DNA from: Pontederia crassipes
Taxonomy: Eukaryota; Streptophyta; Magnoliopsida; Commelinales; Pontederiaceae
NCBI GenBank assembly: GCA_030549335.1
Contig: CM060195.1
Location: forward strand, 13,607,501 to 13,671,500
Reading direction: 5' to 3'
Length of the DNA: 64,000 nt
A model generated the notes under the pieces. The model did no database searches and had not been told where the DNA came from. It worked only from the letters and a program-made list of their open reading frames with translations. Within the stretch, counting starts at the first letter, position 1. Each line of letters starts with the position of its first letter. Shown here piece by piece: positions 1 to 9,882 of the stretch. Position numbers and translations under genes: made by a program.

Positions 1-826
1 CTATTTATATGAATTTTACAATCAAATCTAAACTAATTTAAAATCTAAAAAGATAAAATAACAATAAATAAGAATGTTAACTAAGAGAATCTAAATAATC
101 TAAAAGTATAAAGCTAACAATAACAACTAATAAATTATATGTTATCTCTCCTACATCACTAACTCTCTCAGGTGAGAAACATTTGCAGCAAAAAAGTGTG
201 CAAGACTAGTGTATTCTGGAGAGGAAAGTCCTAGCTAGAGATGAATATCGTAAACCTCAAAGACATTTAAGCGTAGCTCTGCAGCTGTGTGTGCACCCTC
301 TCGGCTCCACAGATGCAAAGGATGAAACTTCCTCTAGGGTAGGAAGTTGCCAAATCAATAAAATAGGACTTTAAGATTAGAAGATGACGCTGTAGAACAA
401 GGAGCGAATCAAGTTCATTTCCAATGATTCATTATTCTTCTTCTGATGGATGAAGTTCTATCCACTTCTCAGCATGTATGCAAAAGCTTCAACGAATAAC
501 TAAAGGTTTCTGATGCACCATCACAGAAACACAAACATTGCATTATATAGACTTATCCATGTTGAAGAATAATAAATCTATTTAGCTTGTTTACCTCTCG
601 GCACTCAGCTGAACAAAGGATAAGATCTCCCTCTCAGGTTTCACTTGAGACAAGGTCTAAAGCTTAATCGATATCTACAACCATTGCAATAGATCATGAT
701 AAAATAGAGAATGATGCGTAAATAGCAACAGAGGAATCAATTAGTCTTTAGAATAAAAAAATTAAAAATCAAATAGAGAAATAAGAACATCCCGAGATCA
801 CACATACCCTAGCCTTAGTTAGCTGG
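1..826. other. AT-rich stretch, no gene recognised
   Basis: No open reading frame of note and no terminal repeat was seen. Several short phrases (ctctcaggtgag, ctctcggctcc, ctctcggcactcagctg) resemble the 'cctctcag' phrases that recur inside the Athila LTRs of this window, so it may be a decayed piece of a long gypsy LTR. I cannot align it convincingly. It ends where the TGATG-type LTR begins. Confidence 0.3.
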
Positions 827-1935
827 TGATGTATGCAAAATCCAACATATATTTAGTATTGCATCTAATATTATTTCGAATCATTTTCTTATTACATGCA
901 TCATTTTATGAGGTTATTTACATTAATTTTACAAAAATGGAAATCTAACAAAATGTTGTATTTCATTGTCTAGGAAGCAACAAAACTTAATTATGAAGCC
1001 AACGGAGAAAATAACACCCGTATCAGAGTTAAAATGGAGTCAGAAAGTGGAAAACACTGAAGTTGCCAAGTGCTAGAAGTGCACTCTAACGGGCCGTGAA
1101 ATAGGGTCGTTAAATCACTGAACAGGCTGTTAAAATGCATTTTTCACGTCAAAAACCTGCTCGAGGCACGACCATGACTAGTTTATCATGGGATGAAATC
1201 CACACTTTTAAAGTGAATTGGACACTGTAAGGGCCGCGAGAACCCTTTCACGGACCGTGAAAACCCATTTCTAGTTTAATTCGAACACTATTTATGCCGT
1301 TAAACATTTGTTACCACTTGTGACAGACTACAAATTCGAGATTTGGATGAACTTTTGAAAGAATTTCAATTGCACAAGAACTCCTACCCATACTATATGA
1401 TCCTTGAATGATTTGGAAACATATTATGAATCCAATTTTGGAGTTTGATAATGCCAAAATTTCAAAACTAAATCAACTCCGAATTTTCCTTATTTTGAAG
1501 TACTTCTAGTTTTATTTTATGTTGGGATGCATCATTATGCTTTGAAAGTTCAATCTTTTTAATCTTTGTGATCTAGATAATTTAGTTTAGTTTTAAGGTT
1601 CAATTTTACTTCTACAAGAGAATTATTGTTAAGAAAAACTTGTGAACCTTTCTTTAGTATTGATTATAATTTGTTCAGTTTTAATCATTATTTTTAATTG
1701 AATTATTAATTGACTATTAACTGGGTAGTGTGATCAATCTCTTAATTTATAATTTTTGTTATGCAATTCATGTCGTAAAAGAATAGAACCGGGTGAGTTA
1801 TTAGATTGCGTGGTCTACCAAGTTGACTCGGGTGAGCGGTTTGATAGCGCAGAAATCATAACGCATAGCATTCTAATCTAACTAGGATTGAGAGCAGATC
1901 CGGGTGGAGTATTCTTATCATCTCCTATTTTACTC
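827..1935 (+). repeat. 5' part of a gypsy-type LTR, family TGATG...CATCA (copy A)
   Basis: It begins TGATGTATGCAAAAT, the same start as the LTR at 9883, and aligns over most of its length with 43328-44780. It contains the phrases 'gggccgtgaaat' and 'ggaccgtgaaaac' seen in that copy. Relative to the 43328 copy it lacks about 230 bp around the TATA region, near 1495. Its last 440 bp are homologous, with roughly 10% divergence, to 3206-3650, so copies A and B are separate LTR copies rather than one LTR split by an insertion. It is a fossil; the internal part of the element is gone. Confidence 0.6.
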
Positions 1936-2329
1936 ATATTTATTGATAATCTTCATATTAAAATTGCCACCTTTGCACTAAAACTTTGTTTAAATTTATA
2001 AAAAGGAGCTATTATATGACCTTTTTGAACTAGTCTCCAGGAACTAACTACTTTTTGAATTTCAAATTCTAATAGGAAAAGAGGAGGAGATAAAAAACCC
2101 AAGTTTGAACCACAAAGGGAGGCGGCAGAGGACAGAGAAAAAGAAAAGGGGAAGGAAGAAAAAAAAGAATCGTCCAAAAAGAAAAGATCGAGAGGATAAA
2201 GAAGAAAATGCCGAGAAACATTCTGATTTCATCAAAGTCTATGTTTGGCTAAACTTTAATTTCTTTTGTGGTGCAATTGTGTGAATATTGTGATTTTAAT
2301 TTCTCTCTAGCCGTACTCCTAGACTTCTG
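1936..2329. other. Spacer inside the LTR cluster, no gene
   Basis: AT-rich and purine-rich (aaaaagaaaagg-type runs near 2130-2200). No terminal repeats or coding signal were recognised. It separates LTR copy A from the copia-LTR-like segment. Confidence 0.3.
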
Positions 2330-3205
2330 ATTGATTATGCTTTTATTTTGGCTGCAATTATTTTAACTATGACGAACGAGGAACTGATCGATCGTTCAAC
2401 TCAAAGATAAATCAAGAAATGTCAAGACCATGACGGTCGATGAACCGATCGAAGGACCGATCAACCAGACAGCGGATAAAAGCACAAAAATCATGCAATG
2501 GTCACATTGACCGGTCGACCAACCTATAAATGCGATCGACCGGTCACAAAGAGAAATGAACAGTAATGACTATTTTTCGAGAAAATTATGGGAAATTTTT
2601 TGGACGTAATTAACACTTGAAGAAACCTATAAAAGGAGTGTCAAAACCTGAAGAAAGATCATCCAAGCAAGCAAAATCACTCCAAAGCTCCTTTCAAGTT
2701 CTTAAGTCCAAAGTTGCAAATTCATCCATTTCTCTTCTAAGTTTTAAGTGTGAACATATTTTGTAAAAGAAGAAAGTTGGGGGGAATCATTGTATTCTGA
2801 TCTAGTGAAGTTGAGAGCTCTTTGCAACAAGAGGCGCGCCTCGCCTCTAAAGTGGAGAAGAAGGTGTGTGGTGTAAAGAGGATTGTTCTCTTCCTACAAG
2901 AAAAGAAAAAGATAGTGGATCCCCAGCGGTCTCGAGGATGAGAAATCGAAGGGGGACATAGGCCAAAAAATTAGGGCCGAACCTCGTCAACACATCGTCC
3001 TTCTTTTGCTCTTTATCTCTCACTTACTCTATCGTTATTTGCTTGTGATTGATTTTATCGATTTTGCAAAATTGATTTCATCAAAAGATTTTTGCCTGCA
3101 ACTTGTGCTTTGAAGACAAAAATGTGAGAGCATCTTGAAGACAACTGAGAAGATATCCGCATGGTGATCTCAATCGAGGATTGTGCAATGATTGATCGTT
3201 CATCC
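2330..3205 (+). repeat. Ty1/copia LTR-like fragment (Sirevirus-like)
   Basis: Three things suggest a plant copia LTR. There is a run of 'gaccggtcgac' and 'cgatcgaccggtc' phrases at about 2390-2560. A TATA box (tataaaag) lies at 2628. The tail at about 2930-3010 carries the 'gggccgaacctcgtc' phrase commonly seen near the 3' part of long copia LTRs. No TG or CA ends, primer site or coding region could be placed, so it is a fragment lying between two gypsy LTR pieces. The lineage name is an inference from these phrases. Confidence 0.4.
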
Positions 3206-4019
3206 CAGAGAGTACTTCCAGTTTTATTTTATGTTGGAATGCATCATTATGCTTTAAAAGTTCAATCTTTTTAATCTTTGTAATATGGATAATTTAGTTT
3301 AGTTTTACTTTTCAATTTTATTTCAGCAAGAGAATTATTGTTAAGGAAAACTTGTGAACGTTTCTTTAGTATTGATTATAATTTGTTTAACTTTTAAGAA
3401 CATGATTGCTCTGGTTAATCATTATTTTTAGTTAAATTATTACTTGATTATTAATTGGACAGTGTGATCAATCTCTTATTTCATAATTTCTATTATGCAG
3501 TTCATGTCATAATCTAATAGAGTGGGATGGGGTCTTAGATTGCATGGCAAGTAGATTCGGGTGAGCGGTTTAGTAGCATAGGAATCACAACTCATAGCAT
3601 TCTAATCTGAGTAGGATTGAGAATAGATCCTGGTAGAGTATTCTCATCTTATTAGGATTAACAATAGTTGGTTTACCCAGTTGGGAGATCATACTTTAGG
3701 TGTTCCTAATCCATCTAAAAGTTGAACCTAATTTCTTTCGATTAAATCAATTGCCACAGAAGTGAAATAAGTTTGTTCTTAATCATTTTAGCCCATCCTA
3801 AGGATCCTAGACATTTGTAGTTTAGTTTAGAATTTATTTTTCTGTTATTTTATTCTGCAACTCCTTTTTACCAAAATTTATGTTGTCTCCTATTAGCCTA
3901 TGAAATTAATTTAGTTAAGTAAGTTAATTCCTTGTGAGTTCGACACTCTACTCTTATATTTTATTACTTAAGTGACTAATGCACTTGCTAGCATTTAATC
4001 GTTTTCAATTCTCGCATCA
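3206..4019 (+). repeat. 3' part of a TGATG...CATCA gypsy LTR (copy B)
   Basis: Positions 3206-3650 repeat 1498-1935. The segment then runs on to a canonical LTR end, ctcgcatca, at 4019. The last part, with its 'gagttcgacactct' phrase and 'gactaatgcacttgctag', matches the layout of the end of the LTR at 9883-11692. No tRNA primer site follows it, so it is a solo or truncated LTR end. The five bases before copy A (gctgg) and after copy B (gcttg) differ at one position, too weak to call a target duplication. Confidence 0.6.
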
Positions 4020-4359
4020 GCTTGCTTAGTTAAAAATAGAATACATGAGTGACACAACACTCCAAATCACACCCATAACCATTGTTCATGAAACAAATGT
4101 TCTCCCAGGAAAACTCTCTCTCTCTCCTCTGCCTCTCTATAATGAAGAACTTCCAAAACCCAGAACCTCAGTGTCCAAAAATCGAGAAAAAACCCCTCCT
4201 TATATTGCCTTCAACCCTCTTTTAATATCCTTTCCTAACTTCTACCAACTTCCCTTTTTCTCTTCTTTTTTTCTTTGTCCTCTAGTGCCTGCAGAACCTC
4301 AAAAGGAAACTTCCTTCCTGCCAGGTCTGGAGCAATATGTCGCTTGGTCCCCTTTTTGT
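4020..4359. other. Pyrimidine-rich spacer before the plastid insertion
   Basis: A CT-rich stretch (ctctctctctcctctgcctc near 4110) with no domain or RNA signal. An open reading frame starts at 4045 and runs on into plastid DNA, but its first 100 residues look like translated low-complexity DNA. Possibly another LTR fragment; origin not established. Confidence 0.3.
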
Positions 4360-4476
4360 AGCATGATATTGTGGAATTTCATTGCTATTACTCAAACAAG
4401 CATGAAACGTATGCTTGCATATTCGTCCATCGGTCAAATTGGATATGTAATTATTGGAATAATTGTTGGAGACTCA
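4360..4476 (+). pseudogene. ndhB: ndhB exon 2 fragment (plastid origin)
   Basis: The translation contains [20 protein letters not shown] followed by [10 protein letters not shown], the conserved core of plastid NDH subunit B, a membrane-embedded proton-channel-type subunit of the thylakoid NDH complex. Only about 39 of roughly 510 residues are present. The fragment stops after GDS and passes directly into rps7 codons in the same frame. A nuclear copy like this has no plastid promoter and no transit peptide, so it is inert. Confidence 0.85.
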
Positions 4477-4478
4477 TC

Positions 4479-4672
4479 ATGTCGAGGTACTACCGAAGAA
4501 AAAACTATAAAATTCGATCCAATTTATCATAATCGATTAGTTAACATGTTGGTTAACCGTATTATGAAATACGGAAAAAAATCATTGGCTTATAAAATTA
4601 TCTATCGAGCCATAAAAAAGATTCAACAAAAGATAGAAATAAATCCACTATCTATTTTACGTCAAGCAGTAA
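4479..4672 (+). pseudogene. rps7: rps7 5' fragment (plastid origin)
   Basis: The translation from about 4479 reads [40 protein letters not shown] and PLSILRQAV, the N-terminal part of plastid ribosomal protein uS7. About 65 of 155 residues remain. Near the start the usual MSRRGT context is shortened. rps7 lies next to ndhB in plastomes, but here the ndhB 3' half and the spacer are missing between them, so a deletion joined the two genes. Confidence 0.85.
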
Positions 4673-4832
4673 TACACTTTTGGCAAGTATTCTTGCTCAT
4701 TCTCATCATTGCAAAATTGGGTTCTTTTTTCGAGTGCAAAAGATCCATTTTCTGTTTCTAGAGTCCTTATTCATCTTATTAATTCACTATTCAAGTTGTG
4801 CCTTTTTTGTTCATTAGTGGAAACCCTAAGTT

Positions 4833-5003
4833 AAGCTGGTATTTGTTGTTGCACCAAGAGCTATTACACCAGGTGCTAAAGCATGAGTGTTTTGTACCCA
4901 TTGAGCAAAGACGGGTTGTAATTGTATAGCGGTATCTGAAAACATATCTTGCGGCCGTCCTAAAGCGATCATGGTATCATTATGAATATACAAGCCAAAA
5001 TTG
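4833..5003 (-). pseudogene. psaA: psaA fragment (plastid origin)
   Basis: On the minus strand the translation contains [40 protein letters not shown] and [16 protein letters not shown]. This matches a lumenal-loop region of photosystem I P700 apoprotein A1. About 55 of 750 residues are present. Both ends break off into other plastid pieces. Confidence 0.85.
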
Positions 5004-5071
5004 TGAAAAGAAATATACATGCTCAGTTAAGATGTGATATGATCGCATCGCGTTGTCTAAGGACACGATCT

Positions 5072-5130
5072 TTTTCCCCTGCTTGTGCTTCATAAAAAGA
5101 ACTTGCGGGTTGGTGAATCATAACCCTGAT
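5072..5130 (-). pseudogene. clpP: clpP fragment (plastid origin)
   Basis: The minus-strand translation RVMIHQPASSFYEAQAGEK matches the exon region of the plastid Clp protease proteolytic subunit around the catalytic histidine (the H of MIHQP). Only about 19 residues are recognisable. The flanking 60-100 bp on each side were not assigned. Confidence 0.8.
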
Positions 5131-5244
5131 TTGATGATATTGAATTAACATCATGAATAGTTCTTCTATCTCGCATAATTGGCTAAAGTAAGAGAAAAAT
5201 AATAAAATGAAAAAAAAATAGAATTGAACAACCGTACATGCATC

Positions 5245-5402
5245 TTTTGTGCATATGATTCTGGGTAGCTTTATCGAGATCAGAAGCGAATTGGGCAAAG
5301 GTTTCTAACTCTACAAATTGCGCTAGTTCCAATTTTGATTTGTCAGCTACTTGATTCATGGGTTTAATTTGAGCTGCGGATCCCATTCTGGAAACATAAA
5401 TT
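5245..5402 (-). pseudogene. atpA: atpA fragment (plastid origin)
   Basis: The minus-strand translation reads [20 protein letters not shown] and [20 protein letters not shown], then DKATQN. This is the C-terminal-domain region of the plastid ATP synthase alpha subunit. About 50 of 507 residues remain. Confidence 0.85.
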
Positions 5403-5544
5403 CCCATATTCTTACTTCGCCATTGTTCTTATCAAACCCACCCTAATTTTAGAAATAAAAAAGGTAAGTGGACCTAACCCATTGAATGATGGCTATACCT
5501 TGGAACATACTGCACCCCAGGTGGTGAAGAGTCAGCATCAAGTT

Positions 5545-5645
5545 ACAGAAAAAAGTATTCGGTTATTGGAGAACAATCAATATACTTCTAATGTCGAATC
5601 AGGATCAACTAGGACAGAAATAAAGCATTGGGTCGAACTATACAA
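5545..5645 (+). pseudogene. rpl23: rpl23 fragment (plastid origin)
   Basis: The translation reads [20 protein letters not shown] followed by [12 protein letters not shown], which matches the N-terminal third of plastid ribosomal protein uL23. Upstream sequence in the same reading frame (5482-5544) is unrelated to rpl23 and was not assigned. Downstream it breaks off into T-rich spacer. Confidence 0.85.
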
Positions 5646-5869
5646 TTATTTCTTTCTCCTCCTTCATGTTGAGTTTTTCAATTTTTTCAATAAATAATTA
5701 GCTACAAAAGGGTTTTTTAAGTGAACATGCCACAGTGGATTACTCCTTTTTTTACATTTATTTTAAAGATTGGCATTCTATGACCAATATCTCGATCTAA
5801 GTTATTAAGTATGATACAATAATGATGAATGGAAGGAAAAAAAGAAAATAATCCTTTAGCTAGATAAGG

Positions 5870-5945
5870 GGCGGATGTAGCCAAATGGATCAAGGCAGTG
5901 GATTGTGAATCCACCATGCGCGAGTTCAATTCCAGTCGTTCGCCC
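5870..5945 (+). pseudogene. trnH-GUG: trnH-GUG pseudogene (plastid origin)
   Basis: A 76-nt sequence starting ggcggatgtagcc and ending gttcgccc has the plastid tRNA-His acceptor stem, D arm and GTG anticodon loop (gattgtgaat). At least three positions differ from the usual plastid sequence: one in the D arm and one in each strand of the T stem. The T-stem changes should weaken pairing. It is preceded by a psbA-trnH-like spacer (about 5700-5869). Plastid-derived trnH is also found in plant mitochondria, so the immediate donor could be mitochondrial. Confidence 0.85.
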
Positions 5946-5989
5946 ATATCCTTTGTTGCTCCAATAGAAACTAGATCAACATGTCATTG

Positions 5990-6110
5990 GATCGCGAGAA
6001 GTTCCAATCAAAGTTCAATATGAATCTTTGGATACTTATCATGAGATTTATGGGCACTATCTAATAGTAGGAAGTGTAAAAAAAGAAATACATTGTATAT
6101 ACATTCAAAC
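5990..6110 (+). pseudogene. Plastid-like coding fragment, gene not assigned
   Basis: The reading frame contains [20 protein letters not shown] and [15 protein letters not shown]. The codon use and context (between trnH and rpl2) suggest plastid coding DNA. I cannot name the gene with confidence. Confidence 0.4.
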
Positions 6111-6129
6111 CACCCTTGGTCAATTTTTT

Positions 6130-6252
6130 CCTTTTCCTAGTTCTTCTTCCAAGCGTAGGATAACCCCAAGGGGCTGCGGGTTTTTTTCTACCAATTGGGG
6201 CTCTACCTTCACGGCCCCATGGGGATGGTCAACAGGGTTCATAACTACTCTT
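6130..6252 (-). pseudogene. rpl2: rpl2 exon 2 fragment (plastid origin)
   Basis: On the minus strand the sequence encodes the [11 protein letters not shown] motif of ribosomal protein uL2, followed by residues corresponding to the C-terminal PTTPWGYPALG region. The motif sits in the peptidyl-transferase-proximal part of the ribosome. About 40 residues remain. The neighbouring gypsy-LTR-like sequence begins at 6314. Confidence 0.75.
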
Positions 6253-6313
6253 ACTGGGTCGATAAAGCAGTTGACAATAATGACTATAAGGTTTTTGTTG
6301 TTTGGGCCAATTC

Positions 6314-8252
6314 TGTAATATCCCTAACTTAAGCATGCATTATTAGATAAATGAATATTATGTTATGTTGTTGGTGTGTATTATGAAGATCGTATTAAGA
6401 CATAAGCTTCAATGATAATTATTAGAGCCCGAAAAGTGATGGAAATTTGTTTAAGGCATGAAAACGTGATTTTAAAAAATATGAGAATTTGAAAAATAGT
6501 CCCGGTAATTGTTCCTATATGTTAAATTATTCTAAAAGTGATTTTTAACAATTTTAAGGAGGTGTTTTAATTAGGCAAAACATAGATATAAAATTGAAAA
6601 TTTTGTATAATCATGATTTTTGTTCTTCAGACAAAATTTTAGATTTCAATTTCGTGGTTAATTGTTTTTCTAAATATTTTATTGAATCCAAATGGGGGTA
6701 GTTTCTTATTTACATGTAATATCTTAAATTGGAAAAACTCAAACCATTAGCTATCTACATGTGAATAAGTCATACATCAAAGGTATTGGAAGGGACTTCT
6801 ATAGTGACTAAAGTCGGTTTCCCCTTCCTTCTAATACTTATCCTTTTACCTTTTACTATCTTCCTCTCCCCTTTTCACCACCTTTGGCTGAACACTTAAG
6901 GCAAGAGCAAAAATCAATACTTGTTGAAGGAAATTGGAGGAAGAGAAGGGGAAACTAGGGTTTTAGATTTTGGAGTAGAAGAGTAAAATAGTGAAAAAGG
7001 AAAGGAAAACTTTTTGTTAGCCCTTATAGGTAAGTTGGTTTTTCCTACTCTATGTATTCACCTCTTTTGAATTCGGTGTGACATTGATTTTTATATGTAT
7101 TGAATATGTTATGGATATGTTCTTATGAAAAGTATATTTGAAATGATTGATCAAGTGATCATACATTTGAAAAGCCTATTTGATATGATATGAATGAATT
7201 TCGAGATGTGCAATTATCATTCGTTAGAAATAATATATGAGATGATTCATCTTCTGATATTTGAGATACAATTGTTATATGATGAATCATGCATCTGCAT
7301 TTGTCTGTATCATGCATATGATGGTTGGAGTTAAGTGCCATGCATAGTTAAGTGCTACATCATGAGAAATCATGGTGGGAGTCACCTCTAGAATCTGTAG
7401 GGTCACCTCTACGAGTTAAGTGCTACATTGTGCGAAATCATGGTGAGAGCCACCTCTAGTATATGTATGGGTCATCTCTAGTATATGTATGGGTCATCTC
7501 TAAAAGCCATCTATCACTTTTTTATCTGTTCTCTAGAAACGAGATGAGATAAGATGGAGCTAAGTATCGTGCGAAGCTAAGTGCTACATCATGAGAAATC
7601 ATGGTGGGAGCCACCTCTAGAATCCGTATGAGCCATCTATCAACTATACAAGCTGACATATTGGTGATCTATGCATTCATATGAGAGTGTTATATTGTGC
7701 ATTCATCTGTTTGAGATTTATTATATGATTATACATGTGAAATGAAAGTTATGTAAGACATTAGATATGTCTTACTCTTCATTGTCTCTCCGAATTTATT
7801 AGATGGTAATACATAGCTTATGAGTTATCAACTTATTGAGCTCACAGTATTGATGTATACTTTTTTCTTTTGGGATCACGAGAGACCAGTCTTAGCAGGG
7901 TGTGGATTCTTTTTGCTGCTAAGGTATCGAGAAGTCATGTGCCCCACTACGCGCACTAGATAGCTCTCATATCCCTCTATTGGGATATTGAGAGAGTTTG
8001 ATATGCGATGTCTACATGAAAGTACTTTTGTATCTTATAAAATAAAAATATTTTGACTATGTGGCTGTGTGTACCCTAGGATTTGTTATATGCTCTGAAT
8101 GATATAAACTGTATGGTTTGATTATGTGTGTTCACTTTCTTGTATTATCTAGAGGAGTTATGCACAATTGTTTTTGAAAAAAAAGAAAATTATTTGATCG
8201 TTTGTAACCACTCGTGAGTTCTGATTTAAATTACAATTTAAATCGGGGTTGT
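6314..8252 (+). repeat. Gypsy LTR-like fragment starting TGTAATATCCC
   Basis: It starts TGTAATATCCCTAACTT, a typical beginning for chromovirus-type LTRs. Its body has a leader-like purine-rich stretch near 6900-7010. It contains three copies of a motif 'agtgctacat...aatcatggtg' at 7351, 7419 and 7580. It ends near 8252, with 'aatcggggttgt', where a matching TTACA end would be expected, so the 3' end seems to be cut off by the next element. No coding sequence belongs to it. Confidence 0.45.
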
Positions 8253-9612
8253 GCCAAATTCACCAAAGTCAAGCCATCTCTTCTTCTTCAATATTACTAA
8301 GGAAATTGGCCAATCATCCAACCCCACCTGGCAAAGGCTTCTTCAAGAGATTGAGGCACAAAAAGAGAAACAAATTAAGCCTTTTTCATTAATTAATAAA
8401 GTTAGATTTGGAGAAATAATAGTTTTCACATATAGTGATAAAGCATGCATGTTAAAATCATAATCGTATATGAATTAAATGCATGTAAAACAAGGTTTGA
8501 AAGATACATAGAATTTCTCCATGCCAATTAATATTGGAGCGTGCCCACATTCCAAGCCCGCTCTGAGTCACGCCAAGGACACTTCAATTATTGCCCACCT
8601 TTGCCTTCACATGCACAATAGATCTAATCATTTTTTTCCCTTTTCTTTATTTGTAATTTCTTTGTTTTTTTCTTTTTATTAAGTTAGTACCACATCTCTT
8701 TGTTAGGGCTTAACACTGGGGACAATGTTTAGTTCAAGCTTGGGGAGTTTGCATTTCATGCATTGCATATTTGCCTATTAGTGTATTTTTTTTTGTTAAT
8801 TACTTATTCATGCACTTATATAAAAAATATAAAAAATATGAAAATTTTGAAAATTTCCCAAAAATAAGATTGCATGCATTTGATTTTGCTTCATCTTACT
8901 AACTTTTTAAGTAAAATTTCAAAGACATATTGCTACCTGATGAAATTTGAATACTTGTCTTTCTTATCATTTATTATTTCAATATTAAGCTTAGTAGAAT
9001 TACGGATGTCTAGACTACAAGATTATGTTCATGCCTATTTATTTTTTAATTTTTTTAGACTTGATAGCACTAGACTTTTTATTGAGCATATTAAGTACTC
9101 TTTTAGCTTAAAAAAAGAAGAGAAAAATTATGAAAAAAAATGATGATGATTGGATAAAGTTATGTGTAGGTAGAAATATATTATTCGAACCAGGGTGTGT
9201 TCAAGTAATTAGATTCGCAAGATTTCATGTCTAGCGATCTAAGGACAACTGCTTTGGGATCCGTCGACCAAATGCTTACAACAAGGACCACCTTGTAGAA
9301 TATTAAGAAGTATAGAGTACTGAATCATGACTTAAGTTCAAAACCTTCATTCAGAACTTGGGATGTTCGGGCAAGTAAATTCGATGGGTTCCTTATCACA
9401 TGTTATCCTATCGAACTTCCTTGTGCAACTTGCTTGAAGAAGATTATATCTTCTAAAGAACTTGAAATAAAAAAGTGTGCTAAATTTAAAAAACAAAAAA
9501 AAAGAAAATACAAGCTCTCAATGACTACTTATGTGTTCAATATTAAATGTTATTATTTGACAAACTATTTTTTTTACAAGACTGTACTTGAATTGTTTAA
9601 AAATGTGAAGCA

Positions 9613-9792
9613 TTCAAAACATCTATGAGGCTAAATGTATGGAAAGTGGCAAGATGCTGTGTGGTAGGTGTGTAGGAGAACAATGTGAGAAAATTAGTTA
9701 GCTTCAAAACATCTATGAGGCTAAATGCATGGAAAGTGGCAAGATGTTGTGTGGTAGGTGTGTAGGAGAACAATGTGAGAAAATTAGTTAGC
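9613..9792 (+). repeat. 90-bp tandem duplication upstream of the 3' LTR
   Basis: Two units, 9613-9702 and 9703-9792, both starting ttcaaaacatctatgagg and ending ttagttagc, are in exact tandem with only about two mismatches. It lies 90 bp before the 3' LTR, in the 3' noncoding part of the element. Confidence 0.9.
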
Positions 9793-9867
9793 ATACAGTA
9801 TGGAGGCTATATTGGATCTTTTCTTGAGCCTTGCTTTGAATTTTTGCTTGCGTACAAGTAAGAATTT

Positions 9868-9882
9868 AAGCTTGGGAGAGTT
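9868..9882 (+). other. Polypurine tract of the 3' gypsy end
   Basis: aagcttgggagagtt abuts the LTR start TGATG. In this class the tract primes plus-strand DNA synthesis, and its position fixes the LTR boundary and the orientation. Confidence 0.7.

Larger units (their letters stand above)
4360..6313. other. Mosaic plastid DNA insertion in the nuclear genome (NUPT)
   Basis: About 1.95 kb contains short pieces of at least eight plastid loci in the order ndhB, rps7, psaA (minus), clpP (minus), atpA (minus), rpl23, psbA-trnH spacer with trnH-GUG, an unassigned plastid-like reading frame, and rpl2 (minus). In angiosperm plastomes, ndhB and rps7 are neighbours and so are rpl23, rpl2 and trnH (around the IR/LSC border), but psaA, clpP and atpA are far apart. 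The order here is therefore shuffled. All pieces are partial and none can be expressed as a plastid gene. About 150-bp stretches between pieces (4676-4832, 5403-5544, 5646-5700) were not assigned. Confidence 0.85.

Noticed and set aside
1953-2177. 74-codon serine/phenylalanine-rich minus-strand frame
   Set aside because: It is the translation of a purine-rich tract read backwards.
827-4019. Single intact 3.2-kb solo LTR
   Set aside because: Internal homology between 1498-1935 and 3206-3650, and a copia-like segment between them, argue against one LTR. The flanking 5-mers do not match exactly.
4045-4761. 238-codon open frame as a novel gene
   Set aside because: It is chimeric: nuclear low-complexity text, then ndhB, then rps7 fragments of plastid origin. 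No gene signals.
5870-5945. Functional nuclear tRNA-His
   Set aside because: It is a plastid copy with T-stem damage inside a plastid DNA insertion.
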